A stretch of 24,724 nucleotides of DNA from a bacterium. Its GTDB lineage: Bacteria; JAUVQV01; DATDCY01. Each line of letters opens with the position of its first letter. The stretch's first letter is position 1. The stretch lies in NCBI GenBank assembly GCA_036524115.1, contig DATDCY010000117.1:1-24724 (forward strand), in the 5' to 3' direction. Positions 1 to 5,811 of this stretch are shown here, piece after piece. The notes beneath the pieces were generated by a model that saw nothing but the letters and a program-made list of their open reading frames with translations, did not search any database and was not told the DNA's origin. Position numbers and translations under genes: made by a program.

Positions 1-168
1 GTCACCGAGCGTCCAGCGCGGCGGCGCGGCGGCCGGCGCCGCCGGTGCGCTCTGCGCCGCCGGCATGCCCGGCGCAGGGGAGGCTTCCCCGGCCCGGGCC
101 GGGCCCGACGCAAGGACGCCCAGGGAAAGCCAGATCGCTGCGGCGCACACGCCTGCATGCCGTCTCAT
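1..168 (-). CDS. Exported protein of unknown function, N-terminal fragment
   Basis: Only the first 56 codons are present; the gene continues past the left edge of the window. The reading begins MRRHAGVCAAAIWLSL, followed by a hydrophobic stretch and an alanine-rich ARA-G site at about residues 24-27, which is a typical Sec signal peptide. The next residues are rich in Ala and Pro (about 29-50), a low-complexity linker as seen after the signal in many periplasmic or surface proteins. An AGAGGTG ribosome-binding site lies about 11 nt before the ATG at 168. It follows the patatin-like gene on the same strand after 61 bp, so the two may be co-transcribed. The function cannot be judged from this fragment. 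Confidence 0.7.
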   Translation of the reverse strand, partial: MRRHAGVCAAAIWLSLGVLASGPARAGEASPAPGMPAAQSAPAAPAAAPPRWTLGD

Positions 169-229
169 CGCAGTCTTTTCACCTCTTTCCTGATGCAGTC
201 GCGTCATGCTACTCCGTGGCATCGGGCTG

Positions 230-1033
230 TCAAGCGCGCCCGCCCGCGGCGAGCAGCGCCCTGATCGCCGGCAACGCGTCGCGCGCGGCGGCGCGCCCCC
301 GGCGCAGCAGCTCCTCGCCCTGCGAAAAGTCGTGCAGCGCGATGCCCTGCGCGTCGACGCTCACGACGACGTCGGCGAGGGCCGCCTCCTCCCGCGCCGT
401 GCGGCCGGTCCAGAGCATGGCGAGATGGCGCGCCACGTGCGCCGCGCTGTCGAGACGCAGCGGCTCCGTGCCGCGGACGTTCACGTCGACCGCAACCGCA
501 GCCGCCGGCCCGCCGGTCGCGCCGAGGAGCTCGCGCAGGGCCCGCACGGGCAGCTGGCTCGCGATGCCGCCGTCAACGAGCAGGCGCCCCGCCAGCGACA
601 CCGGCTCGAGGAGCACCGGCACGCTGCAACTGGCGAGGACGGCCCGCACGAGGTCGCCTTCCGCGAGGTCGACCCGCTCACCCGTCGCCAGGTCGGCGGC
701 GACCGCCACGAAGGGCAACCGCAGCTCGGCGAACGTGCGCGCCGGGAGCGTCCGCAGAAGGAAGCGCTCGAGTCCCTCGCCGGGCAGGAGCCCGGCATGC
801 GGCACCCCGACGGCCAGCAGGTCCGGCCAGCGGATCTCGAGCGCCTGCCGCGCTATCTCGGCAGGCGGCACCCCGGCCGCAAACAGCGCGCCGACGACGG
901 CCCCGGCGCTCGTCCCGGCGACGCCCCGGACGGGGACGTCCTCACCGGCGAGCACCTCCAGCACGCCCGCATGCGCGATCCCGCGGGCCGCGCCCCCGGA
1001 GAGCGCAAGCCCGATGCCGCCCGGCGATGCCAA
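230..1033 (-). CDS. Patatin-like phospholipase (RssA/NTE family)
   Basis: A 267-residue protein of the bacterial patatin family, serine lipid hydrolases using a Ser-Asp dyad. The glycine-rich oxyanion-hole motif GGAARG is at about residues 13-18, the nucleophile motif GTSAG at 40-44 (Ser42), and the catalytic Asp in DGG at about 154. There is no signal peptide, so it should act in the cytoplasm or at the inner membrane face. The frame is open upstream to an ATG at 1093, but a strong ribosome-binding site (AAGGAGG, 1041-1047) sits 7-8 nt before a TTG at 1033. That start gives a protein beginning just before the first beta strand, as in RssA-like proteins, and leaves about 80 bp for divergent promoters, so I chose it. 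Family assignment is firm; the substrate is unknown. Confidence 0.9.
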   Translation of the reverse strand: MASPGGIGLALSGGAARGIAHAGVLEVLAGEDVPVRGVAGTSAGAVVGALFAAGVPPAEIARQALEIRWPDLLAVGVPHAGLLPGEGLERFLLRTLPARTFAELRLPFVAVAADLATGERVDLAEGDLVRAVLASCSVPVLLEPVSLAGRLLVDGGIASQLPVRALRELLGATGGPAAAVAVDVNVRGTEPLRLDSAAHVARHLAMLWTGRTAREEAALADVVVSVDAQGIALHDFSQGEELLRRGRAAARDALPAIRALLAAGGRA

Positions 1034-1100
1034 CCTTAGGTCCTCCTTCGTCCGAGGATAACCGTCGAAATCACTCTGGTCAGGATGCCTCATCTTCGTG

Positions 1101-1106
1101 TATTCT
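1101..1106 (+). promoter_or_regulatory. Possible -10 box for a leaderless receiver-domain mRNA
   Basis: TATTCT ends 6 nt before the ATG at 1113, so transcription would begin at or near the start codon. This would explain the missing ribosome-binding site. No good -35 hexamer is visible 16-18 nt upstream, so this is tentative. Confidence 0.3.
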
Positions 1107-1112
1107 CAAAGA

Positions 1113-1463
1113 ATGAAGAAGAAGCTGTTGGTTGCGGAGGACGAACGGGACCTGCTCACCATATACCGCATGATGCTCGGCGACGCCTACGAGGTGATCG
1201 AGGCGCAGAACGGCGCCGAAGCCATCGAACTCTGGCAGCGCTGCCGGCCGGACCTCATCCTCATGGACATCCAGATGCCCGTCATGAGCGGCGATGCGGC
1301 CATCCGCGAGATCCTCAAGGCCGACCCGGCGGCGAGGATCCTGGCCGTGACCGCCTATCGCTACACCCGCGAGGAGCTGGGTGTGCCCGTCCTGCGCAAG
1401 GGCTTCGCGTCCTCGGAGTTCATCGCCGCCGTGGAGTCCGCGCTCCAGGGCGAAGCCGCCTGA
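1113..1463 (+). CDS. Stand-alone response regulator receiver domain protein
   Basis: A 116-residue CheY-like receiver with no output domain. The acidic pair is in AEDE (residues 8-11), the phospho-acceptor Asp52 lies in LILMDIQMP, the switch Thr80 in AVTAY, and the conserved Lys96 in LRKGF. Single-domain receivers relay phosphate between kinases or bind partners. None of its immediate neighbours is a kinase, so its partner is probably elsewhere, possibly one of the two hybrid kinases in this window. A GTG at 1098 is in frame, but the ATG at 1113 starts directly at the usual KKKLLVAED strand. No ribosome-binding site precedes the ATG; a TATTCT hexamer lies 6 nt before it, which would fit a leaderless transcript. 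The gene diverges from the patatin-like gene. Confidence 0.9.
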   Translation: MKKKLLVAEDERDLLTIYRMMLGDAYEVIEAQNGAEAIELWQRCRPDLILMDIQMPVMSGDAAIREILKADPAARILAVTAYRYTREELGVPVLRKGFASSEFIAAVESALQGEAA

Positions 1464-1473
1464 CGTCCGCGCC

Positions 1474-2595
1474 CTAGCGCGCCCCGAGGAGGATCTCCAC
1501 CGCACGGCGGTAATCCGCCGTCGCTGCCGCCGCGTCCCCCGACAGCTCGCGGCACTCCGCGCGGCCCGCGTACACGGCCGCGTCCCGCGGGTTCAGCTCC
1601 AGCGCCTGGTCGAAGAGCCCGAGCGCCTCCTGCGGGCGGCCGCGGCGCGCCAGGGCGAGCGCGTGGCCGGTGACCGCCGGCGTGAATGCGGGGTCGAGGC
1701 TGCGCGCCTTCGCCAGCACGGTCTCCGCCTCCTGCAGCTGGTTCGCCCGCAGCAGCGCCTCGCCGAGACCGCTCAGCGCGGAGACGTCCGCCGCGTCGAT
1801 GGCGACGGCCGCGCGGAACAGCTCCTGCGCCTGCGCGAGATCGCGCCCGCCGGCCTGCTGCAGCAGGATGTGCCCGAGCAGCGTCCGCGGGGCGGCCCAG
1901 GCCGTGTCGGTCTCAGCCGCCGCCTCGAAGAGCGCCCGCGCCTTGGCGTCGTTGCCCTGGCGCATGAACGAGCGCCCGAGGTTGTAGTTCAGCAGCGCCT
2001 TGTGGACGGGGGCGTGCCGCGCAACGGCCGGCTGCTCGGCCGGCTTGCGGATGCCGAGGGCGATCTCGACCTGCTCGCGCAGCGCGTCCTGGACGCTGCG
2101 CGACCAGCCCGCGGCGTCCCAGAGCAGGACCCCCCTGGCGTCGAGCAGGGCGAACGACGGGTTGGCCACGACGCCCATCCCCGAACAGGCGGCGAAGCCC
2201 GGGTCGAGCGCCACCGGCACCCGGATGCCCAGGTCGGCGACCGTCTTCTCGATGGCGGCACGGTCCTGGAGCCCGACGTCCGGGCGGTTGACGTTGACGG
2301 CAACGACGCGCAGCCCGGCGCCGCCATGGCGCTCCACGATTGCCTGGGCCTCGCGCAGCGCGGGCTCCGACTTGGGGCTCCACGTGGCCCAGAAGACCAG
2401 CAGCGAGGCAGGCGCCTCCTTGAGCGAGGCGAGCGTGATCTCCTTGTCGTCCAGGGTCTTGAGCGTGAAGTCCGCCGCCTCCATCCCGGGCTTGAGGTAC
2501 TTGAAGGCGGCAGCCACCGGCTGCGCGAGCACGAGAGACGCCGCGAGCACCGCAAGCACGACGGGACCGTGCACGAACGCTGCAGGATGGACCAT
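1474..2595 (-). CDS. Exported TlpA-like thioredoxin-fold protein with C-terminal TPR repeats, redox cysteines absent
   Basis: A 373-residue protein with a signal peptide (residues 1-30, ending QPVAAA), a redoxin/TlpA-type thioredoxin domain (about 33-180) and TPR-like helical repeats (about 205-370). The usual WCxxC motif reads WATWSPKSEP at 69-78, so both active-site cysteines are replaced (Ser73, Ser76). The fold is otherwise present, including the cis-Pro region ANPSFALLD. It therefore cannot act as a normal thiol reductase and more likely binds proteins or peptides in the periplasm. The start is well supported by GGAGGAG four bases before the ATG, and a good promoter lies just upstream (2634-2662). 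It ends 10 bp from the receiver gene, tail to tail. Confidence 0.85.
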   Translation of the reverse strand: MVHPAAFVHGPVVLAVLAASLVLAQPVAAAFKYLKPGMEAADFTLKTLDDKEITLASLKEAPASLLVFWATWSPKSEPALREAQAIVERHGGAGLRVVAVNVNRPDVGLQDRAAIEKTVADLGIRVPVALDPGFAACSGMGVVANPSFALLDARGVLLWDAAGWSRSVQDALREQVEIALGIRKPAEQPAVARHAPVHKALLNYNLGRSFMRQGNDAKARALFEAAAETDTAWAAPRTLLGHILLQQAGGRDLAQAQELFRAAVAIDAADVSALSGLGEALLRANQLQEAETVLAKARSLDPAFTPAVTGHALALARRGRPQEALGLFDQALELNPRDAAVYAGRAECRELSGDAAAATADYRRAVEILLGAR

Positions 2596-2633
2596 CTCGC
2601 TCCTCCCCCGGGGGCCCCCCCTTTACCAAACAG

Positions 2634-2662
2634 AATATAGACTTACTGGATTTATTCCGCAA
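2634..2662 (-). promoter_or_regulatory. Sigma-70-type promoter of the TlpA-like/TPR gene
   Basis: On the minus strand a -35 box TTGCGG (2657-2662) is followed after exactly 17 nt by a -10 box TATATT (2634-2639). The predicted start of transcription is near 2627, giving a leader of about 30 nt that includes the GGAGGAG ribosome-binding site. Confidence 0.6.
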
Positions 2663-2722
2663 TCGCGCGAATGCGCTCCAGCCCGCACGGGGTAGCTATT
2701 TTCCGCACCACTCCCGGTCCCC

Positions 2723-2740
2723 TTGTGCGCTATCGCACAA
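2723..2740. promoter_or_regulatory. Perfect inverted repeat, possible operator
   Basis: TTGTGCG-CTAT-CGCACAA is a perfect 7-bp dyad with a 4-bp centre in the 258-bp stretch (2596-2853) between the divergent TlpA-like and ComFB-like genes. The stretch is more A+T-rich than its surroundings. The half-site spacing resembles a binding site for a dimeric HTH regulator. No T-run follows it and no gene ends there, so a terminator is unlikely. Confidence 0.35.
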
Positions 2741-2853
2741 TTTCCTTACAGTGTCGGAGGACGAAGCCGACAAACACTTTTACAATGATGCGCATTATCA
2801 ATGTGTTGCATATGTATACGCACGGAGCACGTTCCTTGCATATTAATCGCCGA

Positions 2854-3417
2854 ATGAAACTCGCAAACGCGATGGAGCAGGCGGTGCGCGCGCACCTCAA
2901 CCTGCTGCGGGAGCGCTCCGGCGACGGCGACGAGGCCTGTTGGTGCCCCCTCTGCCGCGCCGACATGATGGCGCTCGCCCTCAGCTCGCTGCCGCCCCGC
3001 TATGCGACCCGCCGTCCCGCCGGGGCACTACCTGACCCGGACGATGGCATCGCCGAGCAGGTCGCCGAGGCCGTGCGGAAGGTCGGACGCTTCCCCAAGC
3101 ACGAGGCTGGCGTCGCGGTGACCGCGGGAGAGGCGGTCTGGGTGGTCAACTTCCCGCTCGAGGAGAGCTTCCGTGCCGTGGACGCGATGGTCCGCTCCCG
3201 GGACGACGTGTGCGACTGCTGGAACTGCCGCTGCGACATGGTCGCCTTCGCACTCAACCGCTACCCCTCGCGCTACGGGGTGGAGCACCTGGGCGCCACG
3301 CACCTGCTCGAGAAGGACCGCGACCAGATGCGCGCCGAGCTCGCCTCGTTCCTCGACCTGTCCCTGCGGGTCGTCGCCGCCGTCCCGCGGCACGAGTTCT
3401 CCACCGCCACGATCTGA
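2854..3417 (+). CDS. Tandem ComFB-family protein (two ComFB domains)
   Basis: A 187-residue protein made of two copies of the ComFB fold. Copy one (about 1-80) carries a Cys cluster ACWCPLCRADMMALAL (Cys29, 31, 34) then SSLPPRY. Copy two (about 104-183) carries VCDCWNCRCDMVAFAL (Cys120, 122, 125, 127) then NRYPSRY. This Cys cluster, D/ALAL and LPPRY signature is that of ComFB (late competence protein family), normally a single-domain protein of about 90-100 residues. ComFB proteins have been described as cyclic dinucleotide receptors in cyanobacteria and Bacillus; whether this applies here is inference. The frame is open back to 2671. ATGs at 2785 and 2854 both lack a ribosome-binding site; I chose 2854 because it starts at the first ComFB helix. 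Confidence 0.75.
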   Translation: MKLANAMEQAVRAHLNLLRERSGDGDEACWCPLCRADMMALALSSLPPRYATRRPAGALPDPDDGIAEQVAEAVRKVGRFPKHEAGVAVTAGEAVWVVNFPLEESFRAVDAMVRSRDDVCDCWNCRCDMVAFALNRYPSRYGVEHLGATHLLEKDRDQMRAELASFLDLSLRVVAAVPRHEFSTATI

Positions 3418-3422
3418 AGCGC

Positions 3423-3439
3423 CCGCGCGTCACGCGCGG
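3423..3439 (+). terminator. Hairpin after the ComFB-like gene
   Basis: CCGCGCGT-C-ACGCGCGG, a near-perfect palindrome 5 bp after the stop codon at 3417, can form a GC-rich hairpin. There is no T-run after it, so termination is plausible but not certain. Confidence 0.35.
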
Positions 3440-3507
3440 ATCGGGGCGTTGCCGTCGGGTGCGCCGCTGCGGCACAATGCCGCCATGATGCCGCTTGGGA
3501 CGCAGCG

Positions 3508-4161
3508 ATGAGCGCGCCCTCCCCTGCCGGGCCCGCCACACACTACGAACTTTTCGCCGGCCTGCGCGACGCCGGCGTCACGTACCTCGCCACCGGCGCC
3601 GTCGCGCTCGTGCTGCACGGGGTGCCGCGGCTGACGGGCGACGTCGACCTGGCCGTCGCCCCGGACGCGACGAACCTGGCGCGCCTTGAGCGGCTGCTCG
3701 CCGCCTGGGGGTACGGGGAGGCGGCGCTGGAGGCGGGAGCGGACGGCGTCCCGATCCGCCGCTTCCGGCACCCAGCGTCCGCGCTGGCGGAGATCGACGC
3801 CGTGCTTCCATCGGCGACGGCCTTCGAGGACCTGCGGGTGCGGGCGGCGGGCGCCCACCTGGTCGACCTGGAGATCCCGCTGGTCGGGGCTGACGACCTG
3901 CTCGCGCTCTGCGAGGCGAGGGGGACGGAGACCGGGATCGCCGACGCCGCGGGGCTGCGGCTGCTGGCTGCGCTGCGCGCCGGGGGCGACGCCGTCGGCG
4001 ACGAGACGCGCAGCGAGCAGGTCCGCAAGTTCTCGCGCTGGTCGGCCGCCGCGCGCCTCGACTGGCTGCTCGCGGCCGCGCGCCTCGCGAAGGGACTGTC
4101 GCCGGAGGCGCGGCCCCTCACCCGCGGCCTCAAGCGCCGCCACTGGTACCCGAACCGCTGA
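3508..4161 (+). CDS. Nucleotidyltransferase-fold protein (AbiEii/DUF6036-like)
   Basis: A 217-residue protein with the minimal nucleotidyltransferase signature. LATGAVALVLHG then RLTGDVDLAV gives Asp45 and Asp47 (residues about 28-50), and AEIDAVLP gives a likely third acidic residue, Asp97. The pattern GxxAxxLHG-R-T-D-D matches the superfamily containing AbiEii-type toxins, DUF6036 and related small transferases. The C-terminal third is helical and basic, ending KRRHWYPNR. No partner gene of AbiEi type is adjacent, so a toxin-antitoxin role is not supported. The ribosome-binding site is weak (GGGACG before the ATG). It follows the ComFB-like gene after 90 bp with a hairpin between. The substrate is unknown. 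Confidence 0.75.
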   Translation: MSAPSPAGPATHYELFAGLRDAGVTYLATGAVALVLHGVPRLTGDVDLAVAPDATNLARLERLLAAWGYGEAALEAGADGVPIRRFRHPASALAEIDAVLPSATAFEDLRVRAAGAHLVDLEIPLVGADDLLALCEARGTETGIADAAGLRLLAALRAGGDAVGDETRSEQVRKFSRWSAAARLDWLLAAARLAKGLSPEARPLTRGLKRRHWYPNR

Positions 4162-4227
4162 TACGGGGCCATCGGCGCCTGGCCAAGCCGGATGGACAGC
4201 GGAGCCTGCTGGCAGGCGCCTCCATAT

Positions 4228-4246
4228 GGGGGGCGCACCGCCCCCC
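4228..4246 (+). terminator. Perfect GC hairpin after the nucleotidyltransferase-fold gene
   Basis: GGGGGGCG-CAC-CGCCCCCC forms an 8-bp stem with a 3-nt loop, 66 bp after the stop codon. It runs directly into palindrome copy A (4241-4280). No T-run follows. Confidence 0.45.
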
Positions 4247-4280
4247 CTGTGGCGCGGCATTCGCCGCTGTCACCCCCCCT
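4241..4280 (+). repeat. REP-like dispersed palindrome, copy A
   Basis: A C-run, then TGTGGC, the stem GCGGC-ATTC-GCCGC (4254-4267), then TGTCACCCC. It shares the core GCGGC-N4-GCCGC-TGTC and flanking C-runs with copies at 4331-4362 and 13325-13362. It lies between genes, as REP-type elements do. Confidence 0.6.
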
Positions 4281-4330
4281 TGTGGTAAGTCGCCGGTCTT
4301 TGCGCTGACCCGTCTGAGCGGCCTCGAAGG

Positions 4331-4362
4331 AACAGGCGGCTCTCGCCGCTGTCCCCCCCTAT
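4331..4362 (+). repeat. REP-like dispersed palindrome, copy B
   Basis: ACAG then the stem GCGGC-TCTC-GCCGC (4336-4349), then TGTCCCCCCCTATG. The loop differs from copy A but stem and trailing TGTC-C-run are the same. Together with copy A and the hairpin at 4228 it fills most of the 234-bp gap 4162-4395, where I see no gene. Confidence 0.5.
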
Positions 4363-4383
4363 GAGCATCGGCAGGTTACTGGG

Positions 4384-4389
4384 TATCAT
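4384..4389 (+). promoter_or_regulatory. Possible -10 box before the solute-binding protein gene
   Basis: TATCAT ends 6 nt before the ATG at 4396, the same geometry as seen before the receiver gene, and no ribosome-binding site precedes that ATG. This suggests a leaderless transcript, but no clear -35 box is visible. Confidence 0.25.
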
Positions 4390-4395
4390 GAGCGC

Positions 4396-5811
4396 ATGAG
4401 AATTGTCGCTGCGCTCGCAGTCCCCATCGGCGCCCTCTTTCTCCAACTCGCGGGCGCGGACGTCTTCGCGGCGGGCGCGGCAACAACCGCGGCGGCGAAG
4501 GCTCCCGGGAGCGTGCGCCTCAACTGGATCACGCACTGGAAGGGCGAGGACCTGCGGGAGCGGCTCGTGCACGAGATCCGCCGCGACTTCGAGTTCCTGC
4601 ACCCCGAGGTGAGCGTAAACATGGTCTTCGACGCGGACCTCCCCGGGAACGACCCCGACCACAAGCGTCGCGCCGCGCAGGCCATCCTCGACATGGTCCG
4701 GACGGGGAAGATCGACTGGGACGTCGTCTACCTCGACGTCGGCGTCTACGAGTTCGTGGCGGCGCAGCTCAAGGACCCCCGGTGGGCGGCGCGCCACCTC
4801 GTCGACTTCACGGGCGTGCCCGGCTTCCTCTCCTCCGAGGAGGACTTCATCGTCAACGACTCGCGGTACAAGGAGCGCATGGGGGGGATCTTCACGGGAC
4901 CGTACACCGAGAGCTACTTCTACAGCCTCTGGTACAACACGGAGGTCGCGAAGAAGACGGGCGTTCCCGTGAAGGAGCGCGGCATGAGCTTCGACGACCT
5001 CGTCGGGTGCGCGCGACTGCTGCAGCGCTACAACCGCGAGCACGGCACCGCGATCACGCTCTTCAAGCTCAGCGCGGGCAACCGCCTCGACTGTCTCTTC
5101 GAGGGGATGTTCCGCTCCCAGTTCGAGAGCTTCGCGGAGGGTGTGGCTCCCGTGTTCACGAAGGCGAAGGCCCAGGCCCTGCTCGCGACGCTTCAGGCGT
5201 TCGAGCGGCTCGCGCCCTACCAGCCGGCCGTCAACGCGGGCTGGCGGGACCTGCCGATCGAAGCCTGGCGGCGCGACATGATCGTCGACGACGATGCCCT
5301 CTTCATGGTGAGCGGGACCTTCATGTACAGCCACTTCCGGGGCGTCGACGTCTCGCGCGCGGAGCGGATGCACCCCGCCGAGAGCCCCGCGCTGGGGCCG
5401 GCGAAGGTCCTCGTCGGCGACTACACGCCGCAGTTCGCCGTCATGAAAGACAGCCCGCACCGCGACGTCGCCGTCGAGTTCCTCATGTCGTGGGCGACGC
5501 CCAAGAACGCCGAGCGCTGGGTGCGGTACACCAAGAACCTCACCGGCGTGAAGGGCTACCTCTCGGACGCGACCTCCCGGCAGGTCGACGCCTTCGGCGA
5601 CGTGTACGAGCGCTTCCTGATCGACATGCAGCAGAAGTACCGCGGCACGCCGGTCGTCAACCTGCGCAGCCCGACCTACGTCTTCGGCGAGCGCAGCCCC
5701 ATCACCGTCGTCGAGCTGCGCGAGAAGCTCGCGCAGATCCTGGAGGGACGGCTCACGGCACAGCAGTACTACGAGGACGTGCTGCGCCGGGTCGGCCAAC
5801 CGGCCCGCTAG
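4396..5811 (+). CDS. ABC-type extracellular solute-binding protein (family 1), orphan
   Basis: A 471-residue exported protein. Residues 1-26 form a signal peptide (RIVAALAVPIGALFLQLAGADVFAAGA). The mature part starts with the first strand LNWITHWKGEDLRE and shows family-1 solute-binding features: DWDVVYLDVGVYEFVA near 110-125, the substrate-facing stretch YFYSLWYNTEVAKKTGVPV near 174-192, and FMVSGTFMYSHFRG near 300. No permease or ATPase of the matching CUT type is nearby. The gene ends tail to tail with the hybrid kinase gene, sharing one CTAG (5808-5811) as stop codon on both strands. It may present a ligand to a sensor instead of feeding a transporter, but that is inference. The ligand, perhaps a sugar or oligosaccharide as usual for the family, cannot be told. 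Confidence 0.85.
   Translation: MRIVAALAVPIGALFLQLAGADVFAAGAATTAAAKAPGSVRLNWITHWKGEDLRERLVHEIRRDFEFLHPEVSVNMVFDADLPGNDPDHKRRAAQAILDMVRTGKIDWDVVYLDVGVYEFVAAQLKDPRWAARHLVDFTGVPGFLSSEEDFIVNDSRYKERMGGIFTGPYTESYFYSLWYNTEVAKKTGVPVKERGMSFDDLVGCARLLQRYNREHGTAITLFKLSAGNRLDCLFEGMFRSQFESFAEGVAPVFTKAKAQALLATLQAFERLAPYQPAVNAGWRDLPIEAWRRDMIVDDDALFMVSGTFMYSHFRGVDVSRAERMHPAESPALGPAKVLVGDYTPQFAVMKDSPHRDVAVEFLMSWATPKNAERWVRYTKNLTGVKGYLSDATSRQVDAFGDVYERFLIDMQQKYRGTPVVNLRSPTYVFGERSPITVVELREKLAQILEGRLTAQQYYEDVLRRVGQPAR

Noticed and set aside
230-1093. ATG at 1093 as the start of the patatin-like gene
   Set aside because: It would overlap the divergent promoter space, lacks a ribosome-binding site and adds 20 residues not typical of the family, whereas TTG at 1033 has AAGGAGG ahead of it.
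3508-4161. Nucleotidyltransferase-fold gene as half of an AbiE-type toxin-antitoxin pair
   Set aside because: No antitoxin-like partner gene is next to it; the neighbours are a ComFB-like gene and a repeat region.
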